Source: Acanthaster planci | Taxonomy: Eukaryota > Echinodermata > Asteroidea > Valvatida > Acanthasteridae | DNA length: 64,000 nucleotides | Reading direction: 5' to 3' | NCBI RefSeq assembly: GCF_001949145.1 | Contig: NW_019091378.1 | Span: 1,000,893 to 1,064,892 of the forward strand | Part shown: positions 10,891 through 24,000 of the stretch, piece by piece | How positions within the stretch are numbered: position 1 is the stretch's first letter | Layout of the letters: each line of letters opens with the position of its first letter | The notes under the pieces: generated by a model | Told to the model about the DNA's origin: nothing | What the model saw: the letters and a program-made list of their open reading frames with translations, nothing else | The model's database searches: none | Translations under genes and position numbers: made by a program

Positions 10891-12811
10891 AGCTGCGTGA
10901 AATTTGGTTGGTAACCTACTTTTTACGTAGGTACAAATTTTTGGCTCAGGAGCTTCCAAGTTATTGATCCAAACTATGCACAGTGTACATACGGAGTATG
11001 GCCATGTCTGAATTTCTTGGCCGCAGCTCAAGATTATGTGCAACTCAGTGGGAAGTGCCTACAGCCAGCACCATAGAATCGTGTGTCATTTCAAGCCGTA
11101 GCCAAGTCATTCAGGAAAGGCCTATCACTCAGTGTATCGTGGCTGGTAAGCCATTTCACAAAGCAGAGTGTTTCTATTTAAAGTACATTTGTCTGCTTAG
11201 CAGTTTTGAGAAAGTGGCCCCTCTGGCTTGATGGTGGTGGGGCATTGCCCATCCAGATGAACAACCGGTACCCCTTTATCCCCAATTATGCCAGACACAA
11301 CGTAATGGAACAGTGGCCAGAATTTGTTGCGCATAGTTGAATCGCCAGTCAACACAAGTGGCAGAGAATACATGGAACTGTATAGCGCGAAAGGATGGTG
11401 GTTGTCCAGTGCACTGCACAGTACAACAAAATTCACTGCTACATGTTGTTGCTTTTTTGTGTTGCATTCAGCATGGTTTTCATTCTAGCTATGTTGAATT
11501 TTGCTGCATTTAGCAAGGTTCCTACTTACAGTCCAGTGAGACTTAAGTTAGTTCAACCATTGTCAGCAACTTATAGAATTTGTACAATTGCTTCAGTTGA
11601 AGCCTGCTTCATGCAACAAAATCCTACAGGTTTACTGTCCCCAAAGCCAAACAGCCTTAGAGTCCCAGCCTGTCGGATGTCATAAGACAGCAGCTCACTT
11701 CAGTTGGACAGGCTCCCCTGATGTCTGAATGGGTAGCTCATTAGCTGCTCCGCTTTCTTACAATTGAAGTGACTTGCTTTCTGCACGTTTGAATCCCTGC
11801 TTTCCTAAGTAGAAAAATATACATGTGAAGACCTCTCTCATGTTGGTCACTATTCCTGTGGGTGGCCAGTGTTTATAGATATATCACACTTGGTTAGTTA
11901 CAAGTTTTTCCTGAGAACATACATCTGTCCCATCACTTTTTAAGAAAGCTTTTTTTTTTTCAGGTAAAATTTAGTCGTCACAATTATTATTTTGGTGTTT
12001 TGACTGAAACATGGATCGAGAGAGAGGTCTATTGTAATAGAGGCTGGTGCAACTACCTCTTCTTTTGTCCAGTTTGCCCCCAAGAAATGGACAGGCCCCA
12101 CCCCTGTCAAGCCATCCGTCTTTACTTCTTGTCACGGTTGCTACCGTCACTCTCTTTTGTACTTTATTTTATCTTTTATTTAACTGCCATGCAGTATTCT
12201 ATGCACCTTGCAGTTTTTGTAGGTAACTTCCAGAGGACTGTAGTGCTGAGAGTTTAAAGGTGTGACGTCTTGTGAATATATCTATCAATGCAAATCATTT
12301 TTTCATTGTTGTTAGAAAAGACAGAGGCTGAAGTCTAACATTTTTTTCCCCATAACAGTTACTCGGAGTCTAAATACAGTAAGACTTTTTAAAGATACAG
12401 CCCATTAACTGCAGTTATCCAGAAAGGAACTGATCAAATTAATGTTGGAAATCTACTTGATTTAAAGATGGTTAGAGGACTGAACTCCCTGTAACATTAT
12501 TCTTTCTGGCAAGCTGCCATTTTGAAGAAATCAGCGAAAGGAGGGCGTTTCCAGCAATGCTTCTCTAGACACTTTTGGAAAATTATCCTTGGAAGCATGC
12601 ACAAACGTTGACACCCACAGGCACTTCTTAGAATTCAGGTACAATTTAAAACATGACTCAGCTTTTTTAAAAAATCTGAAATTAAATCGTAGAATATTGT
12701 TTTTCTCTAAGCTGAAACTTCATCAGATTTGCTGATGGACCGTACCTTGAACAGCCATTGCACATTTTGCTGAGGCAGCATAACTATTTAAGATGAGCAC
12801 CATTGAAATTT

Positions 12812-12871
12812 CGCACATTTTGATTGGCCAATGCATTGCAAACTTTTGGAGGAGCACTTTTGTGAATTGCC
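12812..12871. repeat. Decayed half-copy of MITE family C
   Basis: The string CACATTTTGATTGGCCAATG, then GCATTGCAAACT and GGAG.GCAC..TTGTGAA, follows the right arm of the element at 8571-8733 with scattered substitutions. The left arm is mostly lost. Confidence 0.55.
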
Positions 12872-15010
12872 CATATTAAACCTGGTAGGGTTTTCAGTAT
12901 AGAAAAGTATAATGCAGCTTCTTCCAATTTTTATAAGAATATAATCTATTTGCCTAATGCATTTGTAACCTTGAGTTTTTGTTTAAAAAATATGGGTGGA
13001 GAATATGGGTCTTACGTGATTTGTGACTGGTTGAAGCAATAAAATTAAATACATGCATATAGTACTGAGGATTTTTAGTTGTTAAAGTTTAAAATTGAAA
13101 GTACGTTAGAATTTTGGGGGGACTTTTAAATAGATTTGGACTAATTTAAAGTACTGTTTTTTTGAGATCTAGTTGTAATTTATTTGAGCTGGTGGTGGTT
13201 ATATATTTTTGCACAGACGATAATTATTGTAACCATTTTAAGAATACATATTATCCTTGTTGCTTGAATATTTCTGGCGTTTAAATTTATTTTTAACACA
13301 AGTGTTTGGGCAAAACATCGTGGGAATTGTATTACAGAAGTGCGTTGCTTGTGAGGTCACAATTGCGGTAAAAAGAAAGGGTAATTACAATAGTACTGAT
13401 CATGTTTAGTGAATGGAAACAGCTTCGTGCACATTTTTTAAAGAGTAAAAGTAATGTTAAGTATGGAAAAGATTCTGTGATCAACAGAGACTCGCTGTAA
13501 AATTGTGGACATTTTGGATACTTCTCCGTGTGCAAGACCACTGATTAAGAAAGGCACATTTTTAGAACAAGTGTTTGTCAAAAACAAATTACAGTACATG
13601 TATTTTTCAGTGGAAGATATTTTTGAGAGCATTTTTCATTTTTTTTTCATCATTCAATATTTGTAATATATTTTAGGGTTTATGATGTGTGTTTTGCCTT
13701 ATGATCTCTTGATTTCACCGCTTAGAGTTTGGACATCGTGTGTGATTTGAATGTGGTGCTTGATTTTTTTCCCCTGAAGTGTCAGTTCCTTTGATCTTTT
13801 TCCTCAGAAATCTTAATCTGTTGAACATTCCCAGAAACTTTGAAGAGTTTCTAAGGTTCTGATCTCTTTTTAATAACTTGATTTTTCCAAATTGCCGTGG
13901 CTATGCATTTCGTTATAAATCGTTTATTTTCCACAACTTTTTTTATTGAATTATCTTGAGCTTTGAAGCTTCTCATGTTGAGGGTAGCAAGTTAGTTGTA
14001 GAGGTTTGCGGTAGAATCGTGCAAGGTTCTGAAAAGAATCTAAGGGTACGCAACTTTCGGACAGCATGCTCTGTCTGTCGTCAGAAACAGTGTGCTCTGT
14101 CCATCTTAAATCATAGCAGGGAACATTTTGTAGTTTTGCCAATGTAGGTTGTTTGTTTTTCTATTAAAATGTAGTTTATGTCCAGTTGTCTTTTCAAAAG
14201 AATGCAATAAACATAAAATTGGAAACGTTGGCCTATTTCGTAGTTTATCAATGATGTACGGTTTTGGCATGCCTTTGCCATATCAGGGCGGGCCTGCTTG
14301 GCACCCTCTGTGTACACACGAGTTGGACAATGGGCACAATATTTTACGTCGACGTCATTTTCATGTCCCTTTGGACGCCCATACAAAACAATAACACCTT
14401 TGTTATTAGACGGTAGGACAATAGTCGGCTGCAGTCATGATTCTCCTGATGATCAGCAAAGATTGTGGTTATCATGGGAGGTGCCAGACTTTGGTGGAAT
14501 GGATAACGGCGGAGAAGCCGACCACAACCTGTCGATCAACAATAAATCCGCCAGTCAGACTTTGCGGTTTATTAGCCTGCGCCCTCTGGAACAAACAAAA
14601 TCATCGCGGAATTGAATTAAGCAGTTTTTGTCCTTGGCACACAGTGATTGAGTCTTTGTGGCGTTCAATTCATGCGAAATGTGTGTCATTTTGAACCAAT
14701 ATGCCATGGGGGCAAGGACACTCCACATTCCAGTTAGGCCTATTGATTAAAATTTGTCAAACGCTTTCTTCTGATTTTTCTTCCAACTCCAATGTAGAAC
14801 GTCAACGACCAGCTAGCTCAGCATTTTGTTCCTTACCGTAAATCATTTTGACAAATTTGTATTTGACAATGACGAATCAATCTATCATAAGATATCTTGC
14901 TTACAGCTGGGTAACAGGCATACCCGTCTGTGACTTCCTTGTTGGTTTGGTCTTTCAGTGGTCGGTCTGTTGGTTAAAAATTGTAACACTAAACGCTGCT
15001 ATTTCTATCT

Positions 15011-15032
15011 AAAACAAACAAACAAACAAACA
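15011..15032. repeat. (AAAC)n microsatellite
   Basis: A short simple repeat of about five AAAC units in the intergenic region between PGAP2 and the TBC gene. Confidence 0.8.
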
Positions 15033-17069
15033 CCCCAACAAACTTGAAAGCTTGTTTTTCAATCTCGCATATTTGGACAAAAAGTAAGCTTAGTTACCAT
15101 CCCGCTATGCCCCCCCCTGCTTCTTTCTATTCCCCTCTTCCTTCCAACCGCTTTCATCAATTAAGATCGTGTTTCGTAGCATGCGTCACGGTGTCAACCC
15201 CAAGAAATTTTACACACGCGTGCGTATTTATAAATATATGTTCCTTTCTGTGCGTCATTGCTTGAACTTCCCTGCAGCGCGCCGCGGTTTTTGTTCTGCA
15301 TCATCTTTTACAATCGTATCAACAGCGATTAACTGCAGATGAACACAATCGGCTTGGATGATGATATCGCAATGGAATGTTGGTCGATGTATCATTGCTA
15401 TATTCGTTACAAGGGTGTTTTCCTAAAATCAAGCGCATATCGGCTGTGACTGCAGAAGTATTTCTGTGCCCACAAACACCCCGCCGACCCCCCCGGAGGG
15501 GGTTATATGTTCCCCTTTTGCTGTTGGGAGAACACCTGATTTTCACCATACATACGTGAATAATTTACGGTATTCATGTTAAAAAAAGTATTACAGAACC
15601 CGATATACGTCTCGCCCATGCGGGTCGACAACTTTGAAATAAGCCGCTGAGTTTAAGCGTCTGACATCAGCACTCCGCCAATTTTGGGTGAAAAGTATAT
15701 ATGTTTTACATATTTTGACCCCGTTAAGCTGTTGAAGACAAAGAGCTTCTTCTCATAGATAATGTAAAAATGAGTCTTGATTCTTGACGAACTTGTGGTT
15801 TGGTTTTTGAGAGGGCAGAAGCCCCCCCCCCATGATTTTGCTTGATTTATCCCCTAGCCCACCAAACCTGCGCCATTATGGCTCCAGAAAAGTGACTTGA
15901 TAAAAGAAGATTGGGGATTGTGGCTCTCTCAAACTAGACCTCATTTCGTTTCGCGCCTGTTTGAACACTTAATCTGCTTCCTGCCAGATACGCGCCCTGC
16001 GTGAGCTCATTGGTTTAAATTGGATAACTGAGTGATATGGGGCAAAAATTCAAATTGAAGGGCACTATCACAAACTTTCTTTAGAAGGAACAAATCTACA
16101 GTTCAAGTTACTGCAATCTTCACCCTGACCAACTTCTTTTTCTTCTCCGCGATCATGAACCAATTTTATTTGCAAGCACATTTGAACAACGTATGGTTGT
16201 CTTGAAAAAAAGAAATATAATTTTGGTTAAAAGTGTTAAACGTGGAAGGCTTTGGGTACTGTCATGCATCGGGCGCAGGTGACGATTTCACTGAAACCAC
16301 CCTCAGCTATATAGGCCTACCCCCCTCCCCCCTCAAAGAGGATACATCTTGAAAAACGGCACCACGGCGGGAACCCAGTGATAAATGTCGCCACGGTAAA
16401 CCATGGAGGAAGGAACACACCGTACGGAATGGTGTTTTGTGAACGAGCACACTTCAGACAGAAGGATCATATTTGTCACTCGAAATTTAGCGATTCCGAT
16501 AGTGCCACCGTACTTCCAAATGAAATGTTTATGAACAAGACAATGACGTCAAACCGCAATCGCAGCTGGCCCGCGCAGTGCACGTGTCGGACAAGGTCAC
16601 TTTCTGTTCCTGTCATCCGCAGGTTTTGGTTTCGGGGGGGGGGAATAGTTTTTTTATGAAAATATGTCCCTGGTCTGTTTTTATTTAAAATGTCAAACTA
16701 CAGTTACAGTCCACACGATTTTCAACCATCACTGAACATGTGACCTTTTCAACAAGAAAGGACAAGCAATAATCACAGATGGTTATCAACACTTGAAATA
16801 AAAAGGGGTGGATTGTCACTCGAGCAACTAATTCGTAATGTACGTGTAGTTGGCGTCAAATGCTGAAACAGTTTATATATTACTTTAATCGAAAGGAACT
16901 CCGTGAAAATACACAGTATCGTCAGTTATGAACATTCTAGCTATATGAATGCAGATCTACGTGTAGGTGACTTGAGTTTCAAGCTTTACATACTTAACTG
17001 AACTACTTATTTTTTAGTTTTCATCTGCACGTTGCATTTGAAAAACACTCGATGAGGACAAACACGAAG

Positions 17070-17120
17070 ATGGCGAACTACACAAACAGCAGTAGTACAG
17101 AAACAGTTGGAGGTGCGTGA
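17070..17120 (+). promoter_or_regulatory. Possible upstream ORF in the TBC gene 5' leader
   Basis: ATG at 17070 in a good context (AAGATGG) opens a 16-codon frame (MANYTNSSSTETVGGA) that stops at 17118-17120, before the probable main start at 17224. If the leader includes it, this would be a translational-control uORF. Transcript evidence is absent. Confidence 0.35.
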
Positions 17121-17223
17121 CTCACACCGCCTTGTGTCATCAAGACGGCGGGGGAATTCACCGCTTGAGCCCAACCGCCGGAGAAGCTTAAGTAGACACA
17201 AGGGCAGGAGGAAAAATTTCAGT

Positions 17224-18039
17224 ATGTCTCAGCGCGTTCCCTTAGCCAGTACCAAAAAAGCGCTGTCCGTGGATAGCGGACTCAGAGGAGGCGGTAAACA
17301 ACCCAATCGGCGTGATGTTGCGGATCGGACACGTTCTGTAGACAGCACAATAAATAAAAAGGCGACTCTTGATCCACTTTCAACCAAATCGGCACGTACC
17401 ACCACTGCACCGGTTGTTGTATCGGCAGACGAGGAAGCCACCATGCCAGTAGCATCAGTTGGTTCAGCAGATTCATTATCAGGAATTTCGAACACTGCAT
17501 CCCACAACAACGGCAACGCCAGTGATCACCAAAGTCATGAAGAGGCAGACAGCATCATTGGCGACATGACCGACTCCAGCAAGATGAAGATGAGGACCTC
17601 GCTGGCTTCCATCCCCAGGGATAGGCGGAGCAAGATGTTGGACACCCACCCGGTAATCATGAAGGGGTGGGACGTAGTGGATGGAGCGGGAGGCGGTGGC
17701 GGGTCATCGGGAGGCGGAGGCACCACCAAGGCAGTCTTCAAGATGAAATACTATGGCAATGTGCAATTGGACCGACGCATTACCCAGCCCATGCTTCCGT
17801 GGATCATAGCCAACAAGCGGCGCCAGGCAGGGAACGGACAAAACCTCATCCTTCAAGTCTCCTCCAGGGGTGCGATTGGCATCTCGGAGAGCAAAGGATC
17901 CATTGTCTTTGAGCATCTGCCCCAGAGCATCACACGATTCTCCAGGGGACACAACAAGAAGTGTTTTGCTTATTTATGGAGACCCGACAGTGAATCAAGT
18001 TTCCACTGCTTTGTCTTTGAAACATCAGATCCAGAAGTT
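17224..18039 (+). CDS. TBC1D1/4 homologue exon 1 (N-terminus and most of PTB1)
   Basis: Residues 1-272. The start [12 protein letters not shown] leads a Ser/Thr-rich disordered region, then a glycine run (about residues 157-168) and PTB1 beginning [19 protein letters not shown], followed by [10 protein letters not shown] and AFSRG-type core strands to FETSDPEV. It ends at a GTAAGT donor, phase 0. Frame-open codons upstream of 17224 contain no ATG. Confidence 0.88.
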
Positions 18040-21000
18040 GTAAGTTCTAATATATATTGTATACTGACATCCTTAAACCATAGGCCCTACTTCAGGATTG
18101 TGCTCATTCTGGTGAAAACTGACAGTTCCATACATTCATGCCATACATGTACGCACACAATCTAGCATTCATGTGTACTGAGTCTCATGCATTCACATTG
18201 TACATGTACATAGACTGTGCAATTAATTCTTTCGTTTGAACTGTTTTATTGTAGAGCCTGGATGTTGAATTATACATTAGGATGTGTGATCACCATGCAT
18301 GCAGAATGTACAAGTTTTATGTCCATTTTTGTCTTGCAAATTATCGTAACTATGTGTATGTATGTACTTTTTCATATTCATAAGTTGTCAAAAGGGTTTC
18401 AGTATTGGCTAAGATTTGTTACAACACAGTCAATGCACACGTAGCCTAGGGCAGATAAAACATCTGTTATACATGTAACTGTTATTGTCATGCGCTGCCA
18501 TGATTGCCATGATAGCCAAGGGGAACACCATTACCAGTGTCAGGCACCTTTTGGATAGGAATAAAGCTTGATCAGACCAGTTGAGACTTGGAAAGAATAC
18601 ATGTACATGCAGAGATTAGGTATCAAATGTTTTTTTTGGGGACTTACATGTGTACTGTATACATTTTTCTTGTTCACACACAGTTTGGAGTGTCTAAAGG
18701 CTTTGGATAACTACAGGCATTTGCCTGTGGAATTATGCATTGTAAATTAATACACGGTATGCACATTACAGGTTCATCAGATTGCAAGCTCTGTGCGTGA
18801 TGCATCAAAGGAGGCAGTGAAATATGACGTCTTCAGCAAAGAAGAAAAAGCTGGTGTGGAGGCAATTGAGAACCTGCGAATCAACAACGCCACGATGTTT
18901 GAGGTCATGTACTGCGGTCGCGTGACTGTCACCCACAAGCGTGCCCCGCCCACCCTCATCGATGACACCATCGAGAAGTTTAACGTGCACGAAATGGAGA
19001 CGCGCAAGAAGAGACTGGGGACCCGCAAGCGCCACTTCTCCTTCGGGGATCAGAACGGGACATCACCGGTTGGCGAACCCCCTGAGGGTTCGACGGAGTC
19101 GGACAGGTTGAGCTCTGAGGATACCACGTCTTCGGTCAGCTCAGATTCCCTGGTGTCCTCCCCTCCTAATGTCCTGGACACCGATGGAGACACGGCCAGC
19201 AATAGCAGCCGAGCCAGCCAGCAAGACACCCAGCTCTCCCCCGTAGCCAGGGACCGGGTGTCATCAGCCGGGGCGGCCGTGCTGAAACACCACAACGTGG
19301 GGCACACCGACTCAACGTCGTCGACTGCTTCCATCTCATCAACCGCAGCAAACGGCGAGAGTGTGACGAGCGGCCACAATCGAACGATGCTGTTCCAGAT
19401 AGGCAAGTCCATGTTGACACTGATCAGCCCAGACAAAAAATCGTTTATGCTGACGAAGAAGTTTAACGAAATATCGTTCTGCTCCCAGGTGAGTTTTCCT
19501 GATTTGGGATCTCAAGAAATTTTCATTACATTTTCATCCTCAATATTTATCACTAATCGGCCCACTTGGTGTCATTGTAACATTTAACGTCCATCACTGT
19601 AATCACGATTTATAGTGATGGTTTCAACTGTAACCTTTAACATTTTATGTGAAATGCATATCTCTTGACATTACCCATGGTCCCATCATCCTATGTTTGT
19701 GGCTCCTTTACTATCCTGTCATCTCCTGCCTGTGATCATCCCTCTGTCTCCTAGGAGACAATCATTCCACTCTTCCCTGCATCCCGTCAGTAGCTCATTA
19801 TTTTCCTCAAATGTTTATTTTCTTCACGACCCTTATTGGTACATGTACATGGGCATATATGTACTGTACATGTACATGATTTTCTCAACATCACTTTGAA
19901 GCCCTTCAACAGCCTATTAATTTGTTCAAGGAAATGTTGTGTGTACGGTATGCACGTGCATTTACAGTGCGAGTAATCCGTTTCTCATTGCTTAGAATAC
20001 ATACGTACCCAGGTACATTTACATGTCCATCTTGTGATGCATTGTAGTTGGAAATTGCTTATTTTTCCATTAAAATCAAATAGTTTAAAATAGCCCAAAC
20101 AAATCCAAAACAATTCAAACAAAGTGCTCTTTAGATCAAAGGATTAAACCACTTTTCATAACCATAATTGCTGAATGTAACATAGCATTTGATTTGCTTC
20201 AAATACGACCATGCTTTCTGTTGAAAATTGTTTGTTTCTGAAAATTTAATTTGGGAATACTCCATGCCTACAATGTACATAGACAAATGAATCAAATCAT
20301 TATTTTTGAATGTTGTAAAAATGATTATAAAAATATTGTCACACACGTAGCTGATAATTTTTTGTATATAGTTTAATGAACTCCTCTTACGCCAAAGAAG
20401 AAAAAATGCCAAAAAGTACAGCTCAAAATTAAAGAATTCTGTTCGTTTTGCTTGTGGCATAGGCTCATCCAGCGAGTCGTGATTAGATTCCCAACGGTGA
20501 ATTTCCGACACAGCAGGCCCCAAATGAGTTCCTTCCTCACTGGAATGTACATGTACATGTATGTGCGGCGCTCTAAAGATCCTGTAATTCGATGGCATTT
20601 CCATCCCCACAGGAAACAACCTCTGACTTCTTTTAATGCAGACTCGACTATCTCCCCTTTCTCTTTCATGAGATCTGCAGGGCGGCCGTGGCATTTCAGT
20701 GGAGATTAACTGGGAAATTTGCATCTTGAGACAACTTCTTTTCCCCATCTTGCAATACAGTTACTACGTCATAGCCTGTGGCAAAAAAAAAAATCCAACA
20801 CGTTATCCGAAAGAAAAAAAAAGAATGACGTCCGTATTCCATGGTGGAGAACTCATCCTGCAGGGTAGCTTTTGGCAAAGGACACGCTATACTCTGGTCT
20901 GCCATAAAATTTGTGAGTGCACACGGCTATTCAGCTGTGGACTTGTTGAGTTTAAAGTCCTCTTTCATTAATTTCCACACATTTCTGATGATTTTACTAA

Positions 21001-24000
21001 GGCACATGATGGAGACGTACACCCTGTACCTGTACATGTGCATGAATAAAAAGGTTGGAATCAGAAAGGTGAAAGCAACACATTTCCGTCCTTGTCCAAA
21101 CAGCAGAAGTCCAAAGTTCCTTCCTACCTGAAATTATTTATTTCTTTTTTCAAGAGATCAAGGAAGTCTCTGCACATACATGTACATACAGGGTCAGAAA
21201 GGCATTAGTACAAGTAAAAGAAATCTCTCAACTAGCAATACATGTACATTTGACTCAAATTTACACTTTTGAAGAGAAAATGCAATTTTGATCAAATATT
21301 TCCCCAGTAGAAATGTCTGTTTTGTAATACCGGTATTGCTAAACAAATCCCATTCAAAATGTTATTTATCTGCGATCAAATAGCCTGAATTAAACTCCAA
21401 AAGGAATTCTTCTTTTAGGGATATACCGTACATGTACATGTACCTGTACATTGACCAGTCATTCTACCATGAAATGTGGTGACCCTATTTGACAAGGGGC
21501 CTCCCATTTCTGATTTTCCAATGACATACATGTACACATCTACATGTAGGGTCTCAAGACTTCTCACTTTTTGGGTATCATTGGGAAACATTGGGGTTTC
21601 CCCTTGTAGGGCACATGTTGCTACACCAGAGTGACTCCACCTACCGGTACTGTCCCAGAAAGCCCAACATCCCCAAGGTCGCATGTTGTAAACAAGATGA
21701 CGAACATTTTTTTATGTACGGTATAGACTCTCTATACTTTGCACAGACATACATGTATGCTTCCACGAGTAATGTCTTATTACAATTTATGTACTTTCCT
21801 ATAATGGTCACACATACATTGTATTGTATTATTTTTGGTATGACACCTCAACAGTCAAGTTTTGCTGGTACAGGCAATTTGATTTTGAGTGTTCTGGCAC
21901 CCAGCTTAAGTATAAACTGTCTCCCGCGTTTTTCCTGGAACAAGTTTACAGTTTCATTTCACATTTTGATCAACTAGACCTTAGGATAGGTCATGGATTT
22001 TCATAATTTTGTGAAATATGGAAAGTAAACCTGGACATTTGTTGTCCTTTCAGTTGCTGGAACCCAAGCCTTTTTTGAGACGAAAATGCACCATGTGGAA
22101 TAACATCTGGAAATGAAATTTAGTCCAGTTGCGTGTTGTTTATTTCTGCTTTAATAGCCTCCTGTAAATGTACCGGAATGCTTACGTGTACATGTACTTG
22201 ATATGTTGCACATCCTGCTGAAGAGTTAAAGCAAGATTTTGTTGTTTCTGTAACCCACCCCGGGGCCCTCCGTTTTGTGAGTGGGCATTGTACAGTTTAG
22301 AGAATTCAAGTTTGTTAAATTTGTCAACTCAAAGGTTGTGTCTTTGAGAAAGATTCTTTTAGCATTGAAATGCCCTCTGACTTTTTACACTTCAGGTCAC
22401 CGTAACCAGTGAGTACTTTGCAGCAGGTTTTGTATTTCACATTACAGCATGCACTGACGCAAGCCTCAGCAAACATGTACATGTAATATCTTCTGCATTG
22501 CTCCCATTTGCCTTTTATCATCCAAGGTCAGAGGGCATTTCAATGCTTTGTGGAAAATTTCATAAAGTTACCTGTATGTGTATGCACAGGTGCATGCAAT
22601 TTGAAATGTTCTTAAAATTGCATAATGTCAATGATACGTTGTACATGTACATGTAAGTACATACATGTAAACCTTTTCTACAATACGAGATCAGAGGCTA
22701 AGTTGGTTTGCTAATAAAAGTACATAATGTTTACATACTGGTGGTAGATCTCAACAGACTTATCCCAAGGTCAGAATATCTCAGACTTGATTATGATATG
22801 GAGTTCAATACTGTGCGCCCTTCCCCCCAAGTATGAGTTACCGGTATGTGCAATTGTACAACTTTGTGTGCCTGTTTTCTTCAGCTTCCTTGTTGATTTA
22901 GGTGTGTACATATGTACACAAAGAGATAAGGAAGGTTGTAATAATTGACACACACCAGGCTAAGTGTGTTGGTAAACAAGTCACTTTTTCAAAGTTCAAT
23001 TATGGGGGAGAAAACAGAGTTGGTATGAGTGTTCCTGGTACTCCGGACTTTATCCTAGTGCCAAGAAAAAAGAGAAGCTCATGTTTGTGTGATACATGTG
23101 TACATGTGGAAATGTTCCTAATGAGCCAATTTCATTTCAGTACAGCACAGTCATTTGAGGTCTATTAAAAGCTAAAAGAACCATTTTGTTTGTGCAATAG
23201 AACGGACATTCCAAGCACTTAGGCATGCACATGTACATGTACAGTTACATGTAAATTTGACATCCTGATGAATCATTTGGCTGGAAGTACTGACTGTTGA
23301 AACTGACTTTCAGCATGCAGCCATTTATTCAGAGGCCTGGAACTTGAACCGAGTTCTTGTAACTTGAAACTACATGTACATGCAGTTCTGGCCAAAATTG
23401 GGACTCATTTGATTGTGTTTGGTCAAGAATAAAGCTCTTGCCCTTGCAGTTCACAGTACCAATCAGTATCAAGTTTCAGCTTTCTACATTGCATTGAAAC
23501 CAGAGTAATGTGCATTGTATAGGTTACATGAAGGGAACAAGTCAGACATCCAGTCTGTTTTGATTGTCCGGCTTTTGCATGTAGGTGGATTTTAAGATCT
23601 TAACCCAGATCGTGGCTGAACTTCAACAAGCAAAATGAAAGAAAAAGAAAAAAAGGGAGAGAAATTAAGGGAAGAAGATAAAAGAAAATGATGCTGGGGG
23701 ATTTCAAGTTTTGGTTTTGCTTCTTTGGGGGAGGGGGGTTGTCATACTGCTAACCTACCGGTACATGTACATGTACCCTACATGTATGAAATACTGTCCC
23801 CTACATGTCCGGTAAGTTTACATAAATGGCATTAACAGTTCATTAACAAACTGTAATTTTTTACACTCCTTTTTATCTTGAAATTGCTTACTCATTGTTT
23901 ACTTTCCAGGTGCTGCAACTTCAAAGCTCTGTATTTGACCAAAGTGGAAAACTTGGATTTAATTTGTGGAAATAGAGAAACTAAATTTTGAGTTATTACC

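Larger units (their letters stand above)
10659..17069. other. PGAP2 3' UTR and intergenic region
   Basis: There is no credible coding exon in this 6.4 kb. The first part must contain the PGAP2 3' UTR. AATAAA motifs occur at 10885-10890 and 13038-13043, among others. The stretch 12.2-14.2 kb is markedly AT-rich and could be a long 3' UTR. An (AAAC)n microsatellite lies at 15011-15032. From about 15.1 kb towards the TBC gene CpG becomes more common, as expected near a promoter, but I cannot place a transcription start. Confidence 0.5.

Noticed and set aside
16378-16659. 93-codon ORF upstream of the TBC gene as a possible 5' coding exon
   Set aside because: There is no donor site in a compatible phase, no similarity to TBC1D1/4 N-termini, and a G-run and stop follow.
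17107-17223. N-terminal extension of the TBC protein from TTG 17107
   Set aside because: The frame is open but has no ATG before 17224, and TTG initiation is not expected in animals. An alternative short intron from 17112 to 17222 would give the wrong phase.
20131-20748. 205-codon minus-strand ORF as an independent gene
   Set aside because: Composition becomes AT-driven after the first third and no domain is recognised. The length is possible by chance in AT-rich intron DNA. Kept only as a weak finding about broken frames.
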